This document shows, in pieces, positions 42,314 to 52,588 of a DNA stretch of 64,000 nt (position 1 is its first letter; every line of letters starts with the position of its first letter). Both the position numbers and the translations under genes were made by a program. The notes under the pieces were generated by a model. That model was given only the letters and a program-made list of their open reading frames with translations, did no database searches and was not told the DNA's origin. Source of the stretch: Tieghemiomyces parasiticus (lineage: Eukaryota; Kickxellomycota; Dimargaritomycetes; Dimargaritales; Dimargaritaceae). The stretch is taken from NCBI GenBank assembly GCA_027575765.1, contig JANBPT010000063.1:22936-86935 (forward strand). The letters are read 5' to 3'.

Positions 42314-44142
42314 GCCGGGCGACCGGGTCGGGATAGGGCTGTCTGGAAAGGGGGTAAAAAGCTATTAGGATGGGCGTGGTGTGAGAGGGGAAATGGGGAA
42401 TTTGACGGGGTCTATAGGGGTAAGTATAGATAGCAGGTGCACGATGGAGGCGCGTATGGAAAGGCAGTATATGCGCCGGCCATATGGAGCCGGCGGGGTT
42501 GGCCGAGTACCACGGGGGTAGTGACGCTGGTTGCTAGGCGTACGTTCAGCGACCGGGGAGTGGAGTTGGCGAGACGGATGGACGACGTAGAGCGGAAGAG
42601 GTATGCACAGTAATGGCAACAGTGGTATGGGGGAATGCCAAGGCAGCGAGGAGCTGGCTGGCCCAATGAGTTCAAGGGCTTAGAGATGGGAAGTGGTGCG
42701 AGGCCAAGGGCGTGGCTAGGGATAGAAAATGCAGGGATCCGGGGGAGGGTAGTCTAGACGACTAGGATGTCTGAACCGGTCGGCGGATTTAACCGGTGGA
42801 AGGGATCCAGCAGAGGGAATCGACCGTTTAGGATTTGGGAAGGGGCGGTTGAGGGCAGGTGCCAAACAAGGGGGCCGGTGGGTGGATAGGGGTAAACAAA
42901 AAACCGGGAGGGCAACCCAGGCCGCGGGCATTCCGGGCTCATTGCGAGCCGTTGGGTCCCGGCATCGGGAAGTGTGCCCCGTTTCGGGCGCAAGTGGCGG
43001 AGTCGGCCCGCCTGCACACTAGTACCGAGGTCCCTCGCTGGAGGATCGATCGGACATTTACCCCGCTGACGTTTCAGAGTGGCTATAGGGTGACGGCTGG
43101 GGCGTCCGCAGGATTAAGGTACATGCGTGCCAACATGGCCTATGGGGGTTTTAACACAGCTGCATACACCCAACTTGTGCGACCGGCGGAGTTTTAAATT
43201 GAGTACTATCGCTAACTACGACGGTCAACGTCACCGGCCCAGCCCTGAATCAGAGACACGCAAGATGCTTAGGAGTGGTCAAGGGTCTAAATCGGACCGC
43301 CGCCGCTGATCCAACGGCCGCCGTGTGCGGTAGGGTCGGCCGTTCCGGTTCGTATCAGCACGTCCAGTCGCGCATCCACTGGCCAGACCGCATATGCAAC
43401 CGTCTCGTGACAGACGTGGCTATGAAACCCAAGCAGTGGATGGCAGCATCCAGCCAACCGTGTGGTGGGCTTTCGGCCGGCTGGTCAGTAGGGCGCCGGT
43501 GGGCCGCCGGCACCAGCCAAGTGCCCTGCACGTAGGGTGGTGCGCGTCTTGCGTGGGAAGGTCGTCGCCAAACAATACCGACCTGCCTCTGTCCCAGTCG
43601 CTGACGACGACCACAATTGCCAGCCTGATCTTCCAACCTTGTCGACCAGGGCCTGACAATGCAGTGGTTCAACGAACAATGGTCAGCAGTGGGGGCGGTT
43701 GGGCGACGCGAGGTTACTGGCGCGCATGTCAGCCGCCTCAGGCATTAACCCCCGGCAGCCATAAATACCGCTTCGTCGCACCACCCACTTCGAAACTCCT
43801 CTCGCCGCCCCTTCGATCTGCCCGATGTCATACCCTCTTACTTAATCAATTGCCCACGGTCACAGCCGTGTTTCCCCTTCCCCCTAACTGACGTAAAGCG
43901 TACTGCGACGCGTTTGTTCCCCCCCCCCGACAGCTGGGCCGTTCGCCATTCCTTTCACCACCGCAACCTGTCCATTTCCTCTCCCGCGCATCTCGCCCTG
44001 CTCACCACTTCACTCTTGCCGATTACACACTTTAATCACCCTCCTTCCCTTGTATACATCATCACCGCTATCGTGACACTTGGTGTCTGTCTCCTCATCC
44101 AGCCTCGCCACCACCTTTCTTTCCTGGATTTCCGCCGCCGTC
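42314..44142. other. Divergent intergenic region upstream of kinesin and oxygenase
   Basis: About 1.8 kb. 43.75-44.14 kb is strongly pyrimidine-rich on the plus strand with a run of 10 or so C at 43919-43928, probably the oxygenase promoter and leader. A frame of 165 residues at 43394-43891 shows no family similarity. Confidence 0.45.
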
Positions 44143-46254
44143 ATGTCCGATACAGACATTGTCGTGGTCGAAGCACCCACTCCGCCAGTACAAGACAAAA
44201 AGGAAAGCACCGCCCCTGCCTCCGAGGAGGTGATCACCACCACGCCCAAGGCTGCTGCCATTACATCCGAAAGCCCCACCATCACGACCTCCGAAACCAT
44301 GTCCGTGGCCGCGACGACGACGGCCCCCGAAACTCACACCCAGCCCGAGGAACCGGCGCCGGTCGCCATCAAGTCCCCCGTCGTCAAGGCCGTCAAGTTT
44401 AAGGAGCCTGAAGTCGGTAAGGATTTCATTGAACCCTCGGCTGCCCGGACTCCAGAACCCGAGCCGGTCAAGGAGACCGTACGATCCACGCCTACGGAAC
44501 CACGGTTGCAGGCCCCGCCCGGTCGGCCCATTACCCACGTCGGCGGGTTCCGGAACGCCCGCGAGCAGCCTCGTCCCGTAACCGCCCCGCTTCTCAGTGG
44601 CAGTCTCCCGGCTGATCTGCAAGGTACGCTCTACACCCTCGGACCTGGTACCTTCGACCTGAAATACTCACGACGTGGTCATAACGGCACCGAGACCCGC
44701 CCGTTCACCTTTGGCCACTGGTTCGACCACCTGCCGCTGGTCGGCCGACTGACCTTCGGGGGGCCTGCGGGCTCAGTCGAGTACTGTAGCCGATTGACCG
44801 CCCAGGCCATGGCTTCTAAGATTGAGACGAGTCATGGGTATCTGCCCAAATTGCCCGGGGCGCTGTACCGCACCGACACTAACACAAGCTTTCTATCCAA
44901 GCTGATGGGTGGCAGCACCAAGCGCCAATCCAAGAGCCCGGGCAAAGAGGTGTGTCACGGCAGCATCGCTACCGAGTTCATCTGGCCCGGTGACGAACGC
45001 GCGGTGGTCTGCCTCAATCACACGGGCCAGATCCAGAAAATCGACCCCGTCACTTTAGAGCCCCGCGAGGTCGTTTTGTGGGACGAGATTGACGCCAACT
45101 TCATGGGCACGCAAACCGCTCCGCACGTTCACTACGACCGCGATACTGGGGAGACCATCGGGCTGGCCGTGGACATTGGGTACCAGACCACCGAGTTTAA
45201 CGTGTTCGCTACCCGCCACAATGTGGCCGACGGGCCCACCAGTACCCTCCTGGCCAACTTCGTCGCCCGGCCCTCCCTAATCCACAGCTTCGCGGTCACC
45301 CCGCGCTACGTGGTGATTGTGGCGCCCCCCATGCACGGAACATTGGCCGGGCTTCGCTTCGCGTGGAAAAGCAGCCTGCTCGACACCTTTACATTTAACC
45401 CGCAGGAACCCACCCTGATCTACGTTGTGTCGCGCGCCGAGCACCGCCTGGTGGCCACCTACCAGGCCGACCCGTTCTTCAGTCTGCATCACATCAACGC
45501 TTTCGAGGACGACCGTGGCAACGTGTACGTAGACCTTGTGACCTACGTGAACGACCTCCTCCTGGAACAGCTCACCCTGGCCCGCCTTCGCGATCCCACC
45601 GTCCCGCTGCAGCTGCCCACTCCAGAAATCCGCCGCTACCTCCTGGCTAACGTGCCGGCCGAAGCCGCCCGCGCTCCACCGGCTGCCACGGTGGTCGCCG
45701 GTCGCGCCATGGACCTGCCCCTCGCCCACTTCTCGACGCCGGCCAAGTCGGGAGTGGAGCTACCGTGTGTCCACCCGGCCTTCCGACAGTACGCCCACCG
45801 TTACGTCTACGGGATAGGTCATGTTCACCCGCACCCGATGCTCAGCACTGGGTTTTGGGACGCCCTTAGTAAGGTGGATATGCTGCGCAAGGAGGATACC
45901 CGTCAGTGGGCCGAGTCTGGGTGCTACCCAGGCGAGCCGGTCTTTGTACCTCGGCCTGCCCGCAACCGAAACAAGGAGGCAGCATCAGTGGGTGTGGCCG
46001 ACGCCGTCCAAGAAGACGGGGGCGACGTGCCAACCGAGCCAGAGAGGGAGGAGGAGGAGGAAGAAGATGCGGTGGATGAAGAAGACGGCTACATCCTGTC
46101 GACCGTCTACGATTCCCGCCACGACCGCAGTTTCGTCCTGGTGCTGGACGCCCGGGACATGCAAGAGGTGGCCCGGGTTGGCTTACCCCACGTCGTCCCG
46201 CTGGCCTTTGGTCACGGCGCTTTCCGAGCCCATCGTGCCTCTACCACCGGCTGA
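44143..46254 (+). CDS. Carotenoid cleavage dioxygenase (RPE65/CCD family)
   Basis: 703 residues from ATG 44143; upstream in-frame sequence has no ATG. Residues 1-125 are disordered (Thr/Pro/Glu). The CCD beta-propeller follows, starting near GGFRNAREQPRPVTAPLLSG and GTLYTLGPGTFDL. Iron-ligand His candidates are His328 (APHVHYDRDTGE), His381 (LIHSFAVTPRYVV), His449/450 (LHHINAFEDDRGNVYVDLV) and, at the end, His691 in PLAFGHGAF. The first three contexts are standard. The family cleaves carotenoids or apocarotenoids to aldehydes such as retinal or trisporoid precursors. Near the C-terminus, between the third and fourth ligands, is an acidic insertion (EREEEEEEDAVDEEDG) on a predicted surface loop. 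The fourth ligand motif is unusual (FGHG rather than GFHG). No carotenoid synthesis genes are nearby. Confidence 0.92.
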   Translation: MSDTDIVVVEAPTPPVQDKKESTAPASEEVITTTPKAAAITSESPTITTSETMSVAATTTAPETHTQPEEPAPVAIKSPVVKAVKFKEPEVGKDFIEPSAARTPEPEPVKETVRSTPTEPRLQAPPGRPITHVGGFRNAREQPRPVTAPLLSGSLPADLQGTLYTLGPGTFDLKYSRRGHNGTETRPFTFGHWFDHLPLVGRLTFGGPAGSVEYCSRLTAQAMASKIETSHGYLPKLPGALYRTDTNTSFLSKLMGGSTKRQSKSPGKEVCHGSIATEFIWPGDERAVVCLNHTGQIQKIDPVTLEPREVVLWDEIDANFMGTQTAPHVHYDRDTGETIGLAVDIGYQTTEFNVFATRHNVADGPTSTLLANFVARPSLIHSFAVTPRYVVIVAPPMHGTLAGLRFAWKSSLLDTFTFNPQEPTLIYVVSRAEHRLVATYQADPFFSLHHINAFEDDRGNVYVDLVTYVNDLLLEQLTLARLRDPTVPLQLPTPEIRRYLLANVPAEAARAPPAATVVAGRAMDLPLAHFSTPAKSGVELPCVHPAFRQYAHRYVYGIGHVHPHPMLSTGFWDALSKVDMLRKEDTRQWAESGCYPGEPVFVPRPARNRNKEAASVGVADAVQEDGGDVPTEPEREEEEEEDAVDEEDGYILSTVYDSRHDRSFVLVLDARDMQEVARVGLPHVVPLAFGHGAFRAHRASTTG

Positions 46255-46864
46255 CCTGACGGTCGGGGCCGGCCACGCGCGTTGGTCTCGAAGGAATCTC
46301 CGCCCTACACTCACCTTTATGTCTCTGTTTGCTCCATGTAACATGAAAACTTTTACACGGCTCTTATCTACTCTTTTTCCTCCTAGCACAATAAATATAG
46401 GACCCAGCATCACTCAGGCGACGTTGATCGTACGCAACTAGGAAAACACGGGCCGGCGAGGGAGGGAGGGTGGGGGGAAAAGCCAGATGCTTAGTTAAGC
46501 TATTAAGGATAGTGAAAATGGCCTTTCGTCAGCGCTTGCCACGCGTTTCCATTGGCAACCTTACGCCTCCCCCCTCTACTCTTTTCTCTGCGGCAACCAC
46601 GCGACACCCTACTTGCCTGGCGAGGCACCGCGCATAGCACTTGCATTTGCCTAACTGGCATCATTATTCGCAACCCCCCCCGCACGCAATCTTTTTCCTT
46701 TTGCTATTGCATCCCATCAATCCTCATACTCGTTCTCCCCTCACTACCGTCACCCCGCGTCCTCTCAGAGCCCTCACGATTTCCTCATTCGTGCATTCGG
46801 CACCCTTCGCCTATCCATTCCACCATCCCGGGCCCGCCATCGCACCTGTGCCTATCCCTTTACT
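46255..46864. other. Intergenic region between oxygenase and CLF1
   Basis: 610 bp. Contains the oxygenase 3' UTR with its poly(A) signal, then a pyrimidine-rich stretch (46550-46860) leading into CLF1. No gene. Confidence 0.6.
46390..46395 (+). terminator. Candidate polyadenylation signal of the oxygenase gene
   Basis: AATAAA on the plus strand 136 nt past the stop codon of the carotenoid oxygenase. Confidence 0.45.
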
Positions 46865-48937
46865 ATGGCGGCCCACGAATATAACCCGCAGATCAAGAAT
46901 AAGACGGCGGCGGCCATCCAAATTACCGCTGAGCAACTCCTCCGCGAGGCCAACGACCAGCAGGAGGCCCCGGTTAAGGCCCCTGAGCAGACCATCACCG
47001 ATGCCAATGAGCTCGCCGAGTATCGCCTGCGTAAGCGCAAGGACTTTGAGGACCAGCTGCGGCGGAACCGGCTCAACATGGGTACGTGGTTTCGATACGC
47101 CGCCTGGGAGGAGGGTCAAGGCGAGCTAGCTCGAGCGCGGTCCATCTACGAACGCGCCCTGGACGTGGAACCCCAGAATGTAACGACATACCTCAAGTAC
47201 ACCGAGCTGGAGATGAAGCACCGCAACATCAACCTGGCTCGCAACCTGTTTGACCGCGTAGTTACCCTCCTCCCACGCGTCGACCAGTTCTGGTACAAGT
47301 ACACGCTGATGGAGGAGATGCTGGATAACGTGGCTGGCGCGCGCCAGATCTTCGAGCGATGGATGGCGTGGGCGCCCGACGAGAACGCATGGTCGGCCTA
47401 CATCAAGTTCGAGATTCGGTACGAGGAACTTGACCGCGCGCGGGCGCTGTACCAGCGGTTCGTCCAGGTACACCCAGACCCCAAGAACTGGCTCAAATGG
47501 GTGCGGTTCGAGGAGGGAAACGGCAACCTGGACCAGGTGCGCGAGATTTTCACCGCGGCCATTGGCCTGCTGGGTGACGATTTCATTGACCAAAAGCTCT
47601 ACGTGGCCTTCGCCAAGTTCGAAATCCGGGCCAAAGAGTACGAACGCGCCCGTGTCATATTCAAGTACGCCTTGGAGCGACTCCCGCGCGCCAAATCGCA
47701 GTCACTCTACAACCAGTACACTCAGTTCGAGAAGCAGTACGGAGACCACAGCGGCGCCGAGGACGCCATCCTGGCCAAGCGGCGGCTGCAATACCAGACC
47801 GAAGTCGAGGAACACCCACGCAACTACGACGTGTGGTTTGACTACACCCGGCTCGAGGAGGAAAATGGCAGTGACCCTGAGCGAGTACGCGACACGTATG
47901 AGCGGGCCATTGCCGAATTCCCACCCGTGGAAGAGAAACGGTTGTGGCGGCGCTACGTGTACCTGTGGCTCCACTACGCCCTATACGAGGAGATCGTCAC
48001 GCGCGACGCCGACCGCGCGCGCCAGATCTACGCCGAGTGCCTTGACCTGATCCCGCACCGCAAGTTCACCTTCGCCAAGGTGTGGCTGCAGTACGCCTAC
48101 TTTGAGGTGCGTCAGCTGAATCTCCCGGCGGCGCGGCGAGCGCTAGGCCGCGCCCTGGGTACCTGTCCGAAGGACCGGCTGTTCAAGGGCTACATCGAGC
48201 TGGAAATCCGCCTGCGCGAATTCGACCGTGTCCGCATCCTGTACGGAAAATACCTCGAGTTCAACCCAGCCAATTGCACCACCTGGATTGAGTACGCCAA
48301 GGTAGAACGCGCCCTCGGAGAGACCGAACGCTGTCGTGCCCTCCTGGAGATCGCCGTCGAACAGCCCGTGTTGGACATGCCAGAGGTGCTCTGGAAGTAC
48401 TATATCGATTTCGAATATGAAGCCGCCGCCTACGATCGGGTCCGTCAACTCTATGAGCGGTTGTTACAACGCACCGACCATATCAAGGTGTGGCTCAGTT
48501 ACGCCCAGACCGAAGTCAACTTGGCGATCACCACCCCGTCCTCACCATCCGCGAAGCCCACTGACAAGGACGAAGCCACCGCGACCTCCCCGCTGGCCCG
48601 GGCCCGGGCGGTTTACGAACGCGCCTACGAGCACATGCGCCGCCAGCAGCGCGGCGACGAGCGACTGGTGGTTCTGGAGGCCTGGCGGGACCTGGAGGAA
48701 AGCCACGGGACTGAGGGGTCGGCACAGCGCGTGCGGGCAAAGATGCCCAAGATTATCAAGCGTCGCCGGCCGGTCGCCCCCGAAGCCACCGCCATGGCCC
48801 CGGGCGAACCCACCTGGGAGGAGTATTATGACTACCTGTTTCCCGACGACCAGGACCAGAAACCCAACCTCAAGTTGTTGGCTATGGCTCAGCAGTGGAA
48901 GTCGAAAATGCAGGCCCAGCAGGACCCTACCGAATGA
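46865..48937 (+). CDS. CLF1: Clf1/Syf3 (crooked neck) pre-mRNA splicing factor
   Basis: 690 residues, intronless, close to the ~690 of yeast Clf1 and human CRNKL1 core. The N-terminus [20 protein letters not shown] is the family signature. It is followed by about 15 half-a-TPR (HAT) repeats with the recurring W..Y..FE and A R xIYERAL pattern, for example [40 protein letters not shown] and [20 protein letters not shown]. The C-terminus [15 protein letters not shown] is also conserved. Clf1 is a scaffold of the Prp19-associated (NTC) complex needed for spliceosome activation. A low-complexity, Ser/Pro/Thr-rich insertion of about 20 residues sits near residue 560 between HAT repeats. The gene shares orientation with the upstream oxygenase but has its own leader. 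Confidence 0.97.
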   Translation: MAAHEYNPQIKNKTAAAIQITAEQLLREANDQQEAPVKAPEQTITDANELAEYRLRKRKDFEDQLRRNRLNMGTWFRYAAWEEGQGELARARSIYERALDVEPQNVTTYLKYTELEMKHRNINLARNLFDRVVTLLPRVDQFWYKYTLMEEMLDNVAGARQIFERWMAWAPDENAWSAYIKFEIRYEELDRARALYQRFVQVHPDPKNWLKWVRFEEGNGNLDQVREIFTAAIGLLGDDFIDQKLYVAFAKFEIRAKEYERARVIFKYALERLPRAKSQSLYNQYTQFEKQYGDHSGAEDAILAKRRLQYQTEVEEHPRNYDVWFDYTRLEEENGSDPERVRDTYERAIAEFPPVEEKRLWRRYVYLWLHYALYEEIVTRDADRARQIYAECLDLIPHRKFTFAKVWLQYAYFEVRQLNLPAARRALGRALGTCPKDRLFKGYIELEIRLREFDRVRILYGKYLEFNPANCTTWIEYAKVERALGETERCRALLEIAVEQPVLDMPEVLWKYYIDFEYEAAAYDRVRQLYERLLQRTDHIKVWLSYAQTEVNLAITTPSSPSAKPTDKDEATATSPLARARAVYERAYEHMRRQQRGDERLVVLEAWRDLEESHGTEGSAQRVRAKMPKIIKRRRPVAPEATAMAPGEPTWEEYYDYLFPDDQDQKPNLKLLAMAQQWKSKMQAQQDPTE

Positions 48938-49133
48938 AGTTCGGTTGGTTGAATTTATATTCGTGGGGCGCGGATGTTTGTTCGTTGTGTATTGTTTTCT
49001 ACATTGCTTTCGTCCCCCTCATCCTTTTTATATATTAATACACAACTCGCGGCCGTAGACAGTGCCGGGATTTCAGTGCCAGCAACCGACTTCTTTTGGT
49101 GAAATTGTCAATTTAATTTAGGTCTTGGCCTGC

Positions 49134-49139
49134 TTTATT
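49134..49139 (-). terminator. Candidate polyadenylation signal of the LAMTOR4-like gene
   Basis: AATAAA on the minus strand about 58 nt past the stop codon at 49197. The interval 48938-49196 to CLF1 is otherwise an AT-rich convergent 3' flank. Confidence 0.4.
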
Positions 49140-49196
49140 ATTTCAGTAGGTATGGTACAGAAGGCGACTGGTGGGAGAAGTAGGGGGGGGGGCGTC

Positions 49197-49650
49197 TTAG
49201 CGGTGCTGCTTGACGACGTAAATGTGGTCGTCTTTGGGTACGATACTGTACTGGTGTTTGGTGTAGCTCACTATTAGCAGTTTGTCGATGGACAGGCGGA
49301 ACAAACATGTACGTGATAGAGGGATAGAAAGCCGCAGGTTAATAGAGAAGAGTGGCCGCGCACTAAGACGGTCTTCTGGCCACACTAAACCGTTCAGTGG
49401 ACTTTAGCATATAATACTTACCAGTCACGGATTCCACCCGTTCCTCCTCGTCGGCCGCTGGCTTACCCAGGGACCGTACGAGGCGCTGGGCGACGCGGAC
49501 GAGGGTGGGCAGACTCGTCGCAGTGTTGAGGCTCTTGAGGTCGCCCTGAGATTTAAGTACTTTGCCTTCCGTGCTTACCACCAGCGAACCGGCGCAGTTG
49601 GGTAGGCTGGTGAGGCTGCGGAAGTTGGCGTCAACGACGGGCGAGTCCAT
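49197..49650 (-). CDS. LAMTOR4: LAMTOR4-like Ragulator subunit (2 exons)
   Basis: complement(49197..49375, 49422..49650), 135 residues, with a GT-AG intron of only 46 nt. Exon 1 encodes CAGSLVVSTEGKVLKSQGDL, matching the roadblock-like start of LAMTOR4 ([20 protein letters not shown] in human). Exon 2 encodes FRLSIDKLLIVSYTKHQYSI and ends DDHIYVVKQHR, matching the C-terminal strand pair of LAMTOR4. LAMTOR4 is part of Ragulator, which anchors Rag GTPases and TORC1 on lysosome/vacuole membranes; fission yeast has a counterpart. The segment joining the two exons is longer than in human LAMTOR4 (99 residues). A pyrimidine-rich stretch with a TATTAAC branch-like site just before the FRLSID codons lacks an AG, so the acceptor at 49376 is the best available but uncertain. 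Confidence 0.78.
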
Positions 49651-50044
49651 GGGGGTGAATTAGAAGGGGGGAAACGGATGAGGTCGGAATGCTAAAGGGT
49701 ATAGGAAAATGAGAGTTGGGCAGACTGTAGGCCAATCTGAGATGAGAGAAGAGGCCTGTCACTGCTTTAATGTGAAGAGGAGGGGGGTGGAGAGTAAATG
49801 GGGCCGGAAATGATTGCCTATTCTGGTTCCCCATGACAGGCGGGGTTTATAGCCCTGCGAAATCACCTCGAGTTACTGGAACGACTTGAGTTGCCTCGGA
49901 TCGCATTCATCACATCGTTTCTCCGACACTCCATTCTACGCTTATATCCCATCGAACGACGTGTCCTTCTAGTAGACTCCAATCGCCGCCACCATCCGCA
50001 CTTCCATCACCCGAACTTGCATTCCGTACACACTCAGTCTCGCC
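49651..50044. other. Divergent promoter region, LAMTOR4-like and prefoldin 6
   Basis: 394 bp between two divergently transcribed small genes, probably a shared bidirectional promoter. No TATA consensus seen on the prefoldin side; a CTTATATCCC stretch occurs at about 49940. Confidence 0.5.
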
Positions 50045-51168
50045 ATGTCGCTGGAAGCCAAGCTCGAAGCTGCCGGAAAGGAATTCCAGAAAGTTCAGAG
50101 TGGTAAGCCTTAGTGCTTTGATCACCCGAGCAGACCACATGCAAAGCCGTCCGGGGGGGGGCCATCCGATACCAACCTAAAAAAAAATGACTGAGGGTTT
50201 CACGGCGACCTCTCCAAGGGAAAACCGCAGAGTTTTCACGTATTAACCTGTTTTATGACCATTAATCGCCTACACACCACTTCCCTGGAATACTTTCGCT
50301 CACGATGCTTTGTTCCCCATTCCTTAGACCTGAGCAAGGCCGTAGAGAACCGGCAAAAGCTCGAGTCGCAGCTGCAGGAGAACGAAATCGTCCAGAAAGT
50401 AGGTGGCACCATCTGTATTTCAAATTGATGGGTTGGACCCATCAGGCGTACCAACTGGTCCCCAGTGTCTGTGAGAGAGACGAGTGTGGCTAGTGGGTGT
50501 GCGATGCATGGAGACTAACAAAGGTTTTGAATTCAATGATTATTTCGCTGCCCCCCCTCCCTCTATTATCAACTTACTGGACTACGCAGGAATTCAAACT
50601 GTTGAAGGACGACGCCAACGTCTTCAAGTTGATCGGCCCTGTGCTGGTTAAGCAGGACCGCCCTGAGGCCACGGCTAACGTGGACAAGCGTATCGAATAC
50701 ATCACCGCCGAAATGTAAGTGGAGGGCTACTAGGCACACCCCGAGGAATCTCAGCTGCTCTGTGGAACTACATTGCACAGTTTTCCAGCTTGTTTGGTTT
50801 CGTGTAATAGGATACGTCAGATGCTACCTTTCGGTTCCGACCAAAGAACTAAACGAGAGACCCCTCCCCACTCCCGTTTATCATTATCAACGGGGCTTCC
50901 ACCGCTCCGATGCTACAGTAAACGTGTGGAAACCCAGATTAAGGACCTGAGCGAGCGACAGGACAAGAAACGCCAGGAGGTAAGATACTTGATATGTTTG
51001 CCTTGCGGCCTCGATCCCAGTTCGCAAGTAGGATACTTAAGCCATCTAAATGCGGTGTACTGACCGACTACCACCCCTCCTATCTTCGATTGTACCGGTG
51101 CACTTTTTTTGTCCGCCCAGCTCCAAGAACTACAGATCGCATTTCAAGAGGCCAAGAGCAAGCAATAG
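50045..51168 (+). CDS. YKE2: Prefoldin subunit 6 (5 exons)
   Basis: join(50045..50102, 50328..50398, 50590..50714, 50919..50979, 51121..51168), four GT-AG introns (141-225 nt), consistent phase, 120 residues. The protein is all-helical coiled coil with a central beta hairpin. It starts MSLEAKLEAAGKEFQKVQSD and contains ENRQKLESQLQENEIVQKEF, the hairpin-region LLKDDANVFKLIGPVLVKQD and RIEYITAEIKRVETQIKDLS, and ends in a short acidic-basic helix. These are standard for the beta-type prefoldin subunit 6 (Yke2). Prefoldin is a cytosolic hexamer that passes nascent actin and tubulin to the CCT chaperonin. The length equals that of typical orthologues (114-130). The gene is unusually intron-rich for its size. 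Confidence 0.95.
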
Positions 51169-51248
51169 TCAATTAAGAATTAAGTATGATCATTGAGTAC
51201 TTGATAGTGTCTTAGTGGTACGACGCATTAGTATGGCAGATATATTGC

Positions 51249-51254
51249 AATAAA
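51249..51254 (+). terminator. Polyadenylation signal of prefoldin 6
   Basis: AATAAA on the plus strand 80 nt past the stop codon, in an AT-rich flank. Confidence 0.5.
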
Positions 51255-51479
51255 AGCAGAGCGGTATGACAACGTATTCAGAGGTCGATCTGTCCCTCTG
51301 CCGCTATGGTTATGCGCTTGTGTTCGTGCCGCATGATGGCTCCGTATATTTTGAGACATTCAAAATTAAATGGTGTTTATTTATAATAATTACTAACACT
51401 CTGCACTACTCGGCAAGCTCTTTCTATCCAGCTATCATAACAGGTTCTATTGTCATTTGGCTGGTCCTTGGCTGGCTAC

Positions 51480-52079
51480 GATCGCCAGGAGTCCACAACC
51501 GCCTCTAGCTTGCTAAACCTCTTACCCCTCAGCCGCAGTTTGATACTCCTGAGCAGCCAGAAGTCACAGAGGGGCCAGGTCAGCATCACCTTGGGTGTGG
51601 TGTGGCATCAGCAGGTCTCAGCTGGGACAGAGCCACCTTTAGGGCACCACCTTCGACGATTAGAGCCAGCAGGTGGATCATAAAGGTACACCCAGGTCCC
51701 ATCACCTGTGAAGATGGAGTCCAGCAGTATTGTCACTGGCCCTATCAAATTTCACCAGGAACTCAGTGGCAAAACGTATCCACTGGTGGCACTGTTCATC
51801 AGTGAGGTCATGAGGACCCAGCAAATCGAGGTAGCTGCACAGCCATTGGTCCCTGCACAGGACATTGTGCATGGTACTAGGGGAAGTGCGGCAGGCATAG
51901 CCTAGTTGTTTCGCAGTCAGTTGAGGGTCATCTACCAGCCGTCTCAGGAGCATGTCCCCATAAAGTTCAGCAATGTCATCTGATGGGCGGTTAGAACAAG
52001 AGTTATCTGCAAAAGCGTGGTGGCCGGTACGAAAGCGAGCTAGCCACCTGTCGACGGTGGCGTGGCTAGGGACGGCCAA
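51480..52079 (-). pseudogene. Decayed mariner/Tc1-type transposase
   Basis: Minus strand. 52079-51702 encodes a segment with the paired helix-turn-helix look of mariner transposases: ATVDRWLARFRTG, SCSNRPSDD, then LTAKQLGYACRTSPSTMHNV and LLGPHDLTDEQCHQWIRFA. The frame then shifts by one base around 51735. The other frame continues with LLDSIFTGDGTWVYLYDP, the first catalytic Asp context (mariner TGDE.WV), and a WCPKGG stretch, then meets a TGA near 51615. It resumes with TPKVMLTWPLCDF, likely the second catalytic Asp region (WPLCD for .V.WWD). There is no ATG at the start, the third acidic residue region is not found, and terminal inverted repeats were not identified. Plainly non-functional. 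Boundaries are approximate, and it sits between prefoldin 6 and the RRM gene. Confidence 0.78.
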
Positions 52080-52588
52080 GCCCTGTATGCCACTCAGTAC
52101 AGTTAAAACTTAATCTGCCTTGTGGCCCTTGGAATAGTAATTAAAAAATGAGCACCCGCCCATCACACCTAGTAAATTGGGGCGGGACAGGGGATGAAAC
52201 TTCGGAAGTTGGCATGGTGGAGAGGTAAAAACACAAGTTGTGGCGTGAGGAATGGCCCAATCCCGGAATGGTTAACACCATTCGATTCCTCGCCTAAGCC
52301 ATCGCTAGATTTCATCTACAGTGTTACTGTCTACGACCTCAAGTTTTGATGTCTCAAAATATATTGAACCATCGATAAATACTCCTCTATCCGGCTGCTC
52401 GACGCTGCAGTCGGTGAAAAAAATGGACTGGTGAATGAATGCATATCGGTTTTATTATCTGGCAGTATCGGCGCCTGGCCTCTCTCGATGCTATGGACAG
52501 TCACGGTGACCGGCCATTCGCCTGAACCGGCCCGCAACCCGTGTAAGCGGGAGGGGGGAACGGTCACGGATTCGTATGCCCTTCCGAA
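52080..52588. other. Flank of the mariner relic and RRM gene 3' end
   Basis: About 510 bp. 52080-52420 is AT-richer and may include the 5' end of the decayed element. 52430-52588 is the 3' UTR of the RRM gene. No other gene. Confidence 0.45.
52451..52456 (-). terminator. Candidate polyadenylation signal of the RRM gene
   Basis: AATAAA on the minus strand 133 nt past the stop codon of the three-RRM protein. Confidence 0.45.
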
